A stretch of 34,656 nucleotides of DNA from VMSU01 sp031400755 (lineage in GTDB: Bacteria; Desulfobacterota; Desulfobulbia; Desulfobulbales; VMSU01), in the NCBI GenBank assembly GCA_031400755.1, contig JANNQL010000143.1, positions 1 to 34,656 of the forward strand, written 5' to 3'. A program made the position numbers and the translations under genes. Position 1 is the stretch's first letter; each line of letters begins with the position of its first letter. Positions 1 through 7,860 of this stretch are shown here, piece by piece. The notes below the pieces were generated by a model, which was not told where the DNA came from, ran no database searches, and was given only the letters and a program-made list of their open reading frames with translations.

Positions 1-1154
1 GCCGCCTGCCCCACCAGCCCTTCGCCGAGTGCCAAGTGATCAGGCGCCTCTCCCCCCGGCAGGGCGTAGCACCCATGCAGGCTCAAGCAGCCAGCCTTAT
101 CGTCCATCAGGTAGAGACACCCCGCCTGGCTGTGCAACCGCTCGGCCAGGAAGCCTACCACCGTCGTGGCCAGGGCCTGTAACTCCAGGTTGCCGCGCAT
201 GCACTCGCCCAGTTGGTTCTGCCCGGACTTGAGCCAGTTCTCGGCCTCGTTCTCCTGCTCCCGGACGGCCAGGGCCCGGGTCATGCTGCGCAGGGAGAGT
301 CCCAGGGTGTCGTCTGCGGAACGGAGGCGGACCTCTTCCGTATAGTCACCACCGGCAATGGTGCGGGCCTGCCCCACCACCTGGTTGCTGGAGGCAAGAA
401 GGGCGTTGAAGGAGCCCTCCAGCTGGCCGATCTCGTCGGCGTAGAGCACCGGCTGCTCCTGTAGGTCGCGGCCCAGGGCCAGGTCGTGGGCGAGGCCGAT
501 CAGGCGCTCCACCGGCACGGTGATACTGCGGATGAGCAGCAGGGCGACGGCAATGGAAAGGAGGAAGGCAAGCCCCGCCATCAGGCCCATGACCCGAATG
601 GCCCGGGCATGCTTCATCTGTGCCTCCTCCATGAAGCGGGTGGCCCGGTCGGTGGCAAAGGTGATCATGGTCTCGGCGGCCAGGGAGGCCGCCTCAGCCT
701 CAGGGATCACCGTCGCCAGTCGAAACTGCCTGGCCTCCTCCTGTTTGCCCTGACGGAGGAGGGACATCATCTGCCGAACGCTGCCCTTCCAGGTCTCATA
801 GTCCATCTGCAGGTGCTGAAAGTCCTCCTTAGGACCAAGGTACCGTTCGCCGGCCAGCCTCAACTTCTTCTGAATGTCCGAATCTAGGGCTGAGATTTGT
901 TCCGTCGCCTTGTCGATGGCCTGGGCATCGCCTGCGAGCAGCATCATGAGATAATCGACCCGCATGGCCTTAAAATCGTTATCAATGTCCCGCACCGTAT
1001 TGGAAACCGTAAAGGGGTGCTCGTAGACTTGGCGGGCGATGTCGGAGAGGTAGCTGATCTCGAAAATTCCCCAACCACCCACCCCCAGGGTGATAAGCAA
1101 CATCAACGAGAACCCGCCGATCAGGCGAGAGAGGATGGATATCTTTCTGACCAT
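1..1154 (-). CDS. Sensor protein, 4HB-HAMP-GAF, N-terminal part (cut by window edge)
   Basis: The reading frame is open from an ATG at 1154 to the left edge (384 residues), so the C-terminus is missing. A first membrane segment (about residues 11-31) is followed by a helical periplasmic region of the four-helix-bundle MCP type (about 32-185). A second membrane segment (about 186-208) leads into a HAMP domain with a DEIGQLEGSFN motif near 240-250. A second HAMP-like stretch (GDYTEEVRLRSADDTLG, about 268-284), a coiled coil and the start of a GAF domain (about 325 on, with GEGLVGQAA at the cut) follow. This order is usual for large membrane-bound hybrid histidine kinases, but no kinase or methyl-accepting domain is visible. 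The start lies 2 bases after the stop of the upstream histidine kinase, so the two are probably co-transcribed and translationally coupled. Confidence 0.8.
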   Translation of the reverse strand, partial: MVRKISILSRLIGGFSLMLLITLGVGGWGIFEISYLSDIARQVYEHPFTVSNTVRDIDNDFKAMRVDYLMMLLAGDAQAIDKATEQISALDSDIQKKLRLAGERYLGPKEDFQHLQMDYETWKGSVRQMMSLLRQGKQEEARQFRLATVIPEAEAASLAAETMITFATDRATRFMEEAQMKHARAIRVMGLMAGLAFLLSIAVALLLIRSITVPVERLIGLAHDLALGRDLQEQPVLYADEIGQLEGSFNALLASSNQVVGQARTIAGGDYTEEVRLRSADDTLGLSLRSMTRALAVREQENEAENWLKSGQNQLGECMRGNLELQALATTVVGFLAERLHSQAGCLYLMDDKAGCLSLHGCYALPGGEAPDHLALGEGLVGQA

Positions 1155-1156
1155 GG

Positions 1157-2980
1157 TTAAGTGACCTCGCTCCTTTTTTGTTTCTGCTCCTGGCGGGAAA
1201 GAAAAAAGCCGCATTTTCTACAGTCCTCGATTTTCTGGGCAAAGGTGCCCTGGACTTTGCCGGTGCACAGCGTGCCGGCCACCGCCCAGCAAGCCTTGCC
1301 GAAATGGGGATAGGCAGGACATTTGACCGAACTGTCCTTGTCGCGGCCGCACTGCATGTATTCCCAGCAAGGCACTGACCCAAGTTCTTCATCTGGCTGA
1401 CAGGGGAAAAAGAGGCTGGCCGAGAGACCGCCGCCGGCAATATTTTTCAGGCGGATAAAGCCGCCGTGTTCGGTGATGATCTTGCGGCAGATAGCCAGGC
1501 CAAGGCCAGTGCCCTTGCCTATTTTCTTGGTGGTGTAAAACGGTTCGAAGATCTTTTCCAGCTTGTCGTCGTCAATGCCGGGACCGCTGTCGCTGATATG
1601 GACCGCGACATAACAGGTGTCGTTTTCCTCTGCCTCTTCAGTAGTTACGGTGAGCCGTCCTTCCTTTTCCATGGCGTCTAAGCTGTTAGCCAGCAGATTG
1701 AAGATCGCCTGTTTGACATGGTCTTTTTCCTGCATAACCGGCAGCTCCGTGTTGTATCGCTCTTCCACGGTAATCCGGTTTTCGGCGTACATTTCGGAAA
1801 ATATCCTGACTGCGGCTGAGACCGTCTCGGTCAGGGGGGCCTTCTCAAAATGGAGACGGGGCTCCCAGGAAAAGATGAGGACGTCTTTTAAGATATGCTC
1901 CAAGCGGTCGGCCTCATCAACGATAATCGAGGCATACTGCCGCTGCTTGGCGGTGGTGGACTCCTTCTGTAGACGCCTGCCAAAACCGCCTAGGGCGGTA
2001 AGCGGGTTGCGTATTTCATGGGCGATATCAGCGGTCATCCGGCCGAGGGCCGCCATTTTCTCGGACTGGATGAGTTTGTCCTGCGTCTCCCTGATCTCTT
2101 TGGCCTTCTTGTCAACTTCCTCTTCGAGACTCTGGGTCCACTCTTCCATCCGATGACGGGCGACGCCCAACTCACCGCTCATCTCGTTAAAGGTGCGGCC
2201 AAGCTGGCCGATTTCGTCCATTGAGATTGAATTGATCCGGCCGGACAGGTCTCCGGCTGAGACCCTTTTCATGCCATCGGCAAGGGTGTGAATGGGTCGG
2301 ATGACCAAACGCCAGAGAATAAAACTAAGCGCCGTGGCGATGATTGCCACAATCAGCAGGATATAACCGGAGGTACTCAAGATCTGCTGGTTGATGCACT
2401 GTTCGATGGGCATCAAGGAAAGGTCGCTGACCAGGAAGCCAAGCACCGCGTCCTTTGACGAATGGGCGTGACAGGCGGCAGTGGAGCAGCTCGGTTCGTT
2501 GGCGATGGTATCTACCAGGCTGAGCAGTTTCTGATCGTCGGCGCCCGACCGGATAGTCCATTTGCGAGCATGCACGGTAGTCTCAGGGGTATAGCTGATT
2601 TTTTGATGACAGCTGCTGTTGACACAGATCATCCGGCCCATGTCAGTTTGGCGATTGATCTCTTGGGGATGGGACGATTGGATTATGACGCCGTTGGCAT
2701 TGAGTATACGGACTGAGTCTACTACTTTCGAGGTACCAAGGGCCGCGACCACTTCCTGAATCTCATCCCGATCACCCTCAAGCATGTCATGGTGCAGACT
2801 TTTTCTGGTCAAATCAGAGAAGGTGATAACTCTCAAGAGCGCGTCTTCCATCAGCGCCCGACGCTGGTCGAAGATGGCCTTCAGCCAGATCAGTCCGCTG
2901 CCAAGCAACACGAAAATGCTGATCGTGATTACCAGTTTGGCGGTGAGAGAGCTGTTTTTGCGACGTAGTGAAAGCTGCAT
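1157..2980 (-). CDS. Membrane histidine kinase with two CX4CH haem motifs and a two-CW tail
   Basis: This 607-residue protein has membrane segments at about 15-36 and 204-224 around a periplasmic sensor region. That region contains two CX4CH motifs (C119-C124-H125 and C165-C170-H171). CX4CH is a known variant haem c attachment motif of multihaem cytochromes in sulfate reducers, so a haem-based redox or gas sensor is inferred. A HAMP domain (about 225-278) and coiled coil follow. The HisKA H-box is IAHEIRNPLTAL with phospho-acceptor His321. The ATPase has an N-box near 424-436, DSGPGID (464-470) and GKGTGLGLAI (488-497). After the kinase a Cys-rich tail (about 537-592: CWE, CPA, CW, C-x2-C) matches the two-CW domain seen in other signalling proteins of this group. 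No response regulator is adjacent; the next gene is another sensor. Confidence 0.9.
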   Translation of the reverse strand: MQLSLRRKNSSLTAKLVITISIFVLLGSGLIWLKAIFDQRRALMEDALLRVITFSDLTRKSLHHDMLEGDRDEIQEVVAALGTSKVVDSVRILNANGVIIQSSHPQEINRQTDMGRMICVNSSCHQKISYTPETTVHARKWTIRSGADDQKLLSLVDTIANEPSCSTAACHAHSSKDAVLGFLVSDLSLMPIEQCINQQILSTSGYILLIVAIIATALSFILWRLVIRPIHTLADGMKRVSAGDLSGRINSISMDEIGQLGRTFNEMSGELGVARHRMEEWTQSLEEEVDKKAKEIRETQDKLIQSEKMAALGRMTADIAHEIRNPLTALGGFGRRLQKESTTAKQRQYASIIVDEADRLEHILKDVLIFSWEPRLHFEKAPLTETVSAAVRIFSEMYAENRITVEERYNTELPVMQEKDHVKQAIFNLLANSLDAMEKEGRLTVTTEEAEENDTCYVAVHISDSGPGIDDDKLEKIFEPFYTTKKIGKGTGLGLAICRKIITEHGGFIRLKNIAGGGLSASLFFPCQPDEELGSVPCWEYMQCGRDKDSSVKCPAYPHFGKACWAVAGTLCTGKVQGTFAQKIEDCRKCGFFLSRQEQKQKRSEVT

Positions 2981-3067
2981 ACTCTTCGAAGATGCTCCTT
3001 TGCGGTTGTCTTTTCCGTCGTGTCTACTCCAAGCCTATGAGCTCTTCTACGGCATCGGGTTGTGTAC

Positions 3068-4099
3068 TCATACAAAAAACTTCTGCTCTTGTTCGTAATG
3101 GAGTTTTGTTACCTCATACTGCAACAAGGCATCAGCCTGAACTTTCGCGTCGTCAAAAAGCGCTACATTGGCACCGTTACTGATGGAACTCTTGAAGACA
3201 ACCCCGTCATATCCGCAATTCTTTATGAATTCGCAAAGATATTGTGTCGGAAGGTATTCCAGGTCGGCAACTCGGGGCAGAATCGGTTTTGCAAGTTCGC
3301 TTTCAAGATGACACAGAAAGGGAAGATCGTTTCTCAATGCAGGCAAATCACTTTCATCATAGACTCTAAACGGGGAAATAGTCTGACGCGGATGCATCAA
3401 ATTCAACAATCGTAACGGTCCCGCCACACGTAACTGAGCAACGGAAAGCCGATCTCCAGGGTGAGGGCGGGTTTCCGCGATCGCAGTCTCGGGAGTAGAC
3501 GCCACATACAAATAGGGAATGCCCACCGGATTTGCCCTGCCGTTTTTTGCTTGCGGTGCTGGTGGTCGCCCCATTTCCGCTACGGAAATGGCAGTATCGT
3601 CCGATTGAATTCTGGCTCGGTATAGTCGGTTGTCAAATTCCTCTGCACTCATAGACAGATAATTGTCGAAAAGTTCTTTCAATCTATCCAGGTCCAATTC
3701 GTGGTGGAAGAAAAACCTATTCTTCCACATAATTTCGTCACGAAATGTCGCCCATTTTTCTACAGCGTCTAACTCCGGGATATTTCTTGGCAGGTGCCTC
3801 TTTCGAACAATCTCGCCGTCATTTAAAATCTCTCCCAGTAGAGTTTGCGCCCGGACAGAATCAAGCGTTGAGAAAATCTGCCAATCCTCTTGTAACCATG
3901 CCACCAATAGCTTTGCCCCTGCTCCGGCATCTTCAGCATAAATGGAAATGACCGATTGAAAATAATCCTGAAGCTCTGTGGGGGACACCAGTGCGGTGTG
4001 GTCGGATGTACAGAAACTGCATGCCCCGGTCTGCCGAGAGATTTTTGGGATATGGTGGTCGAGGAAGGAGTCTCCAAAGCAATTGGCGCAACAATCCAT
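3068..4099 (-). CDS. HEPN/RES-type protein: putative NAD+-cleaving toxin
   Basis: This 343-residue protein is a probable RES-family NAD+ phosphorylase/glycohydrolase. The N-terminus has paired cysteines (C3/C4, C7, C27, C30) that resemble a zinc ribbon. A helical region to about residue 150 resembles the HEPN/RES N-terminal domain. The RES core follows: LYRAR with conserved Arg161, a GRANPVGIPYLYVASTPETA block, an AIAE motif with Glu209, a YLPTQYL block (about 282-288), and a C-terminal GYDGVVFKSS with Asn311. RES domains in RES-Xre toxin-antitoxin pairs deplete NAD+. No Xre antitoxin is next to this gene; it is the third gene of a cassette. Its ATG directly follows the stop of the preceding gene (TGA-ATG), with GGAGG just upstream, which implies coupled translation. 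Domain assignment is fairly sure; toxicity is inferred. Confidence 0.8.
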   Translation of the reverse strand: MDCCANCFGDSFLDHHIPKISRQTGACSFCTSDHTALVSPTELQDYFQSVISIYAEDAGAGAKLLVAWLQEDWQIFSTLDSVRAQTLLGEILNDGEIVRKRHLPRNIPELDAVEKWATFRDEIMWKNRFFFHHELDLDRLKELFDNYLSMSAEEFDNRLYRARIQSDDTAISVAEMGRPPAPQAKNGRANPVGIPYLYVASTPETAIAETRPHPGDRLSVAQLRVAGPLRLLNLMHPRQTISPFRVYDESDLPALRNDLPFLCHLESELAKPILPRVADLEYLPTQYLCEFIKNCGYDGVVFKSSISNGANVALFDDAKVQADALLQYEVTKLHYEQEQKFFV

Positions 4100-5050
4100 T
4101 CAAGCCTCCTTGTGCAGGAGGTGCGCCATCAATTCCAAGTGGTGCTGCATGGAGAGTTTCTTCACATAACCCAATCCTGGAAAGTGCTGATCTCGGTAAA
4201 GCTGCAAGTACTCCGTTACGGCGGTAGTTTGTAGTATCGGGGAGCCCCCTTTCTCTACATCTCTAGCCAGTTTTTTTAGTGCTTCCAAAAACTTGCCAGC
4301 CGGGTCTTTGGTTGTGTCAACCTGAATGGACACATAATGCTTGATTGCTATAGCATTGTCTGCGTCAGGGTCTGCATAGGTCAGATGAATCGCAATCGCA
4401 TAGGCAGGTCCTCCCCCTTCCCTGAATTCACCGCCGACCATCAAAAAATCACCAAACCCATTGAACCCCATCTCTTCATTGTAAGTCAGATACAACTCGG
4501 AAAACGGTTCTGTAGGCGGATACTCCCGATTGATACGACTAGTGAATCCATCTTCGATAAGAACACGCGGCACCCCTCTAAAATGCTTACGATAAAGGGT
4601 TGAACTGTGCTGGCCAACAAAAATATGTTCGGTAATATTTGGCGTTGTCCCAGCAATAATGGCAGCGAGCCCTTTACCCTCGGAAAAACCCCAATGGATA
4701 ACCGCAATCGGAACATGATGTTGACCGAAGAAGGTTTCTGCTGTACTTAGCGAATCATTTGCCGTTAGGCAGAGCCCGGCAGAACAGTTCCTGTATCCCA
4801 GCAGCGGACCATCAAAGACTTCCTGCCACAGGGCAGAACTGTCCGTTTTCAACTCTCCTACACTGGGGTTCGCAACCAGGATGAAGCGGCAGTCGTTTTT
4901 TGTCAACTCGTCCAAAGCGCGCTTCAACGCAGGAAAATTTCCCTTGACCGGCTCGATAATCGGCACAAATCCCCAAGTTGCAATCCGCGGCGCCATCTCG
5001 CGTAGCATGACCAACTCAAACTGTTTACCACGAATAAACGGGTAATACAT
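4100..5050 (-). CDS. sce7725-like (beta protein) family protein
   Basis: This 316-residue protein begins MYYPFIRGKQFELVMLRE, the typical opening of the sce7725 family, related to the phage T4 beta-protein family. The ATG at 5050 is preferred over one at 5077. A strong GGAGGAAGGA ribosome site lies immediately before it, and family members begin at MYYP. There is no signal peptide or membrane segment. A conserved-looking block is FGDFLMVGGEFREGGGPAY. The alternation of strands and acidic residues is compatible with a barrel-like enzyme fold, but I recognise no catalytic motif. Relatives are commonly encoded next to an sce7726 gene, as here (23-base gap). The biochemical role is unknown; a defence or toxin-related role is inferred from the neighbours. 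Confidence 0.75.
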   Translation of the reverse strand: MYYPFIRGKQFELVMLREMAPRIATWGFVPIIEPVKGNFPALKRALDELTKNDCRFILVANPSVGELKTDSSALWQEVFDGPLLGYRNCSAGLCLTANDSLSTAETFFGQHHVPIAVIHWGFSEGKGLAAIIAGTTPNITEHIFVGQHSSTLYRKHFRGVPRVLIEDGFTSRINREYPPTEPFSELYLTYNEEMGFNGFGDFLMVGGEFREGGGPAYAIAIHLTYADPDADNAIAIKHYVSIQVDTTKDPAGKFLEALKKLARDVEKGGSPILQTTAVTEYLQLYRDQHFPGLGYVKKLSMQHHLELMAHLLHKEA

Positions 5051-5073
5051 TCCTTCCTCCTGTGGAATAAAAA

Positions 5074-5994
5074 TCACATGAATGTTGAGCCAATCCCTTG
5101 ATGCAATAGCCCGAGAAAACGGTTGCGGTCTTCGTTAGTCAAGCGGATGGACAGAGATGCTGCTTTGAGACTCGCCGGCACTTCCATAATGAAGTCGACC
5201 AGACGTCGCGTCTGCTTGCGTTTTTTCAGCATTTCTACCATGCTGTCATGTGCCGTCTCCGGTGACAAACGGCCAAACAATTTCTTTGCCTCTCCATAAA
5301 TCTGTGTGTTTGGCAAGTGGCTTAACGAAACGCCAAACTCCTTCTTGATAATTCCCAGATACTCCTGACGTTGCAACGAATTAAAAATAACGATCGGATC
5401 GACGTGGGTCTTGTTGCTAATCGCCTCGCGTCGACACCCGTGCATTTTGAATTGATACTTGCCCTCGGCTAAAACCCTGATTCCCACTTCCGGTGGAATT
5501 CGCGCCTCAACCGCCGTAAAAAGCCGTTCGGTGGTGATGACCGTAATGAAATCGAACATCTTGCGGTAGGCGGCAAGCTGCCGGTCCAACCGCTCGAAAC
5601 TGTCCATCTCGGACTTGATTTCATAGACATGGGAGGTGCCGTTTAACACGACCGCGTCGGCTTTGCAGTCGTCGGCGCAAAATTCGGTGAGCATGAAGGC
5701 TGTGTTGAGATTATGTTTCCCCAACAGAATCTTTTCCGCGATGGCGTTCTTGTAGATGTATTCGTGCCGGTATTCACGGATCAGGCGCTGGAAAATGGCA
5801 TCGTAGAATTCTCCCAGCGGCGTAGTTGCGCCATATTGTTCAATAAGATGATGCTTCCACAGACGGCCAGCGGTGGCGGAATGCCCGGTATGCGCCAGTT
5901 CCCGCAGGACACCGGAAGAAAAAAAGCGGGCCATCACGGGGCCTAGAGATGATTCTGCATGGTTTCGCTGCTTATCTGTCACGTGATTCCTCAT
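5074..5994 (-). CDS. sce7726-like protein with PD-(D/E)XK nuclease motif
   Basis: This protein has up to 306 residues. A restriction-endonuclease-like core is visible: Glu104, then Asp113 (KADAVVLNG), then Glu125-Ile-Lys127 (VYEIKSEMDSFERLDRQL). This is the D-x11-E-x-K pattern of PD-(D/E)XK nucleases. The following QLAAYRKMFDFITVIT segment is characteristic of the sce7726 family. The N-terminal third is helical, and the C-terminal third is basic and helical (KKRKQTRR near 257-264). The ATG at 5994 has no ribosome site; an in-frame GTG at 5982 has GAGGA 5 bases upstream and may be the true start. It is the first gene of the AT-richer cassette. Nuclease activity and a role in phage or plasmid defence are inferred, not shown. 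Confidence 0.75.
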   Translation of the reverse strand: MRNHVTDKQRNHAESSLGPVMARFFSSGVLRELAHTGHSATAGRLWKHHLIEQYGATTPLGEFYDAIFQRLIREYRHEYIYKNAIAEKILLGKHNLNTAFMLTEFCADDCKADAVVLNGTSHVYEIKSEMDSFERLDRQLAAYRKMFDFITVITTERLFTAVEARIPPEVGIRVLAEGKYQFKMHGCRREAISNKTHVDPIVIFNSLQRQEYLGIIKKEFGVSLSHLPNTQIYGEAKKLFGRLSPETAHDSMVEMLKKRKQTRRLVDFIMEVPASLKAASLSIRLTNEDRNRFLGLLHQGIGSTFM

Positions 5995-6450
5995 TAATTT
6001 TTGAAACAGACCGGCAAATCCACCACCTCACCAAATTAGAGGGTCAGCCGGGGTGCCCCGTGCCGTGCCTCACGAGCCTCCTTAAAAGTTTCTGCACTGC
6101 CGGGGGGAGAACTCACACGACTTTTACATATCCGGAGTATGTGACTCTTCGCTCATATAATGGGTAAGGGGGCCGATTTTCCCATGACTCATCCATACTC
6201 GACCTTCAAATAAAAACATACGGTGCAGGTTCCAATGATTGTAAATCAATAGCCGAGCCCCTCATAAAAATCAATCTCTTTCCTGTGCTATTGGCTGGAA
6301 GGTGCACACGCCCAGATGAAACGGCAGCTTGACAATTTCTGGCAGGAAGAGACTGCCGGGGCAGACGGCTTTGGCCGGTAGCCGAGACCTTTCACGCCAG
6401 GTGTCTCGTATCTTCCCAAGCCGCCATTTAACACTTATTTATTATCCCTC
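5995..6450. other. Non-coding region between the cassette and the mla operon
   Basis: This is AT-richer than the neighbouring genes, and no convincing reading frame was found on either strand. It must contain the promoter of the minus-strand cassette, but I could not place it with confidence. At 6353-6407 three short hairpins follow one another: CTGC/GCAG (353-356 with 361-364), CGGC/GCCG (366-369 with 374-377) and a bulged GAGACCT/AGGTGTCTC stem (384-390 with 399-407). These could be part of a structured transcript or a terminator region, but no T-run follows. Confidence 0.4.
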
Positions 6451-6480
6451 TTGACTTGAGGCCGGGCACGATTATACGAT
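6451..6480 (+). promoter_or_regulatory. Candidate sigma-70 promoter for the mla operon
   Basis: TTGACT at 6451-6456 is followed, after 16 to 18 bases depending on the choice of box, by TATACGAT at 6473-6480. It lies about 220 bases upstream of mlaE, so the transcript would carry the 6534-6629 repeat in its 5' leader. The match is moderate. Confidence 0.45.
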
Positions 6481-6533
6481 AAATGTTGATGGTGCAAGCC
6501 AGCTCGGGCTGGAAACGAGCGGGGCTGACTAGA

Positions 6534-6629
6534 CCCTTCGACTCCGCTCAGGGGGCGTACCGGCGTCGGTCCCTGAGCGGGAAGGTGTACCCTGAGCAGG
6601 AAGGCGGTCCCTTAAGCGAAGTCGAAGGG
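6534..6629. repeat. Imperfect palindromic repeat in the mla leader
   Basis: The left arm, CCCTTCGACTCCGCTCAGGG (6534-6553), is identical to the core of the arm found at 10296-10321. The right side ends in GAAGTCGAAGGG (6618-6629), with two degenerate CCCTGAGC copies between. It is therefore a decayed or expanded copy of the 10296 element. Confidence 0.75.
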
Positions 6630-6700
6630 CCGTTGCCGCTTGGGGCGAGATGATTGGCTAATAGGTTAAAGCCACGCGACAAAAAAGGCATCGACAACAG

Positions 6701-7858
6701 ATGAAAATGGCGCCCACGATATCCGCAAACATTGAGGCGGCCTGGGACCTTGAAACGCGCCACTTCTCCCCAGATGAAGTGCAAGTCGTCTTCAGCGGGC
6801 GTTGGTGCACTGACCAGGACCTGCCCTCTTCTGAAGTCCTGCACCCCGAATTGAGCGCCGACCTGCGCCGTCTCTCGTACCGCGCGGCTGACCTCAAGGC
6901 TTGGGATTCCGGTTTCTTGGCCTTTCTGGCCGCCCTGCAAAAGTTTTGCAATGGTCGCGGCATCGTGGTTGATCAAAGCGGCCTGCCGGCAGGGGTTCGA
7001 CACCTCTTGACCATGTCGTTTGCCGTGCCCGAGCAAAAGGTGAGCGGGCGCCGGGGCGGCAGGCAGTCCCTGTTCTTTCAGGTGGGCACGGAGACCATCG
7101 AATTTTTCCATGGGCTGCCCGAGATGCTCAATTTCCTGGGCGAGGTCACCTTGTCTTTTGGCCGGCTGCTGACCGGCCGCGCCCAGTTCCGCATGAGTGA
7201 TTTGTGGCTGGAGGTGGAGGAGGTCGGCCCCAGGGCACTGGCCATCGTCTCGGTGATCTGCTTTCTGGTCGGGCTTATCCTCGCCTATCTGGGGGCCGAT
7301 CAGTTGCGCATGGTCGGGGCGCAGCTCTTTATTGCCGATCTGGTGGCCATCGGCATGGTGCGCGAGATGGGAGCGCTGATGACCGGCATTATCATCGCCG
7401 GCCGCACCGGCGCCGCCTTTGCCGCCCAACTCGGCACCATGCAGGTCAACGAAGAGATTGACGCCTTCAGGACCTTGGGCATCTCGCCGATTGATTTTCT
7501 GGTCTTGCCGCGCATCCTCGCCCTCATGCTGATGGTGCCGCTCCTGACCCTCTACGCCGGCTTCATCGGCATGCTGGCCGGGCTTTTGGTCTCGATCACC
7601 ATTTTCGATATCGGTGTCTTTGAGTATTACACCGAGACCTTGCGGGCGCTTGAACTGAAGCATTTCCTGGTAGGGCTTTCCAAGGGCAGCGTCTATGGCG
7701 CCATGGTCGCTTATTCCGGCTGTCTGCGCGGCATGCAGTGCGGCCGTAGCGCCGAGGCGGTGGGCGAGGCGGCGACCTCGGCGGTGGTGACCGGCATCCT
7801 GCTCATCACCATCACCGCCTCGCTCTTGACCATTATCTACTATCAGTTGGGGATTTAA
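6701..7858 (+). CDS. mlaE: MlaE-type lipid ABC transporter permease with fused STAS-like domain
   Basis: This 385-residue protein has about 125 N-terminal residues that resemble a STAS/MlaB-like domain (for example GIVVDQSGLPAGVRHLL). The C-terminal MlaE permease contains several hydrophobic segments and the family block AGRTGAAFAAQLGTMQVNEE, followed by IDAFRTLGISPIDFLVLPR. E. coli MlaE has about 260 residues and a separate MlaB; the fusion seen here is also known in other bacteria. It forms the inner-membrane channel of an MCE lipid transport system that moves phospholipid between inner and outer membrane. It is the first gene of an operon: mlaF starts 2 bases after its stop. No strong ribosome site precedes the ATG, and a second in-frame ATG lies at 6707. 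Confidence 0.92.
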   Translation: MKMAPTISANIEAAWDLETRHFSPDEVQVVFSGRWCTDQDLPSSEVLHPELSADLRRLSYRAADLKAWDSGFLAFLAALQKFCNGRGIVVDQSGLPAGVRHLLTMSFAVPEQKVSGRRGGRQSLFFQVGTETIEFFHGLPEMLNFLGEVTLSFGRLLTGRAQFRMSDLWLEVEEVGPRALAIVSVICFLVGLILAYLGADQLRMVGAQLFIADLVAIGMVREMGALMTGIIIAGRTGAAFAAQLGTMQVNEEIDAFRTLGISPIDFLVLPRILALMLMVPLLTLYAGFIGMLAGLLVSITIFDIGVFEYYTETLRALELKHFLVGLSKGSVYGAMVAYSGCLRGMQCGRSAEAVGEAATSAVVTGILLITITASLLTIIYYQLGI

Positions 7859-7860
7859 GC

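Noticed and set aside
6548..7663. Long minus-strand frame (371 codons) opposite mlaE
   Set aside because: It is the antisense shadow of a clear MlaE gene in GC-rich DNA; the composition is rich in Gly, Gln and His and there are no motifs.
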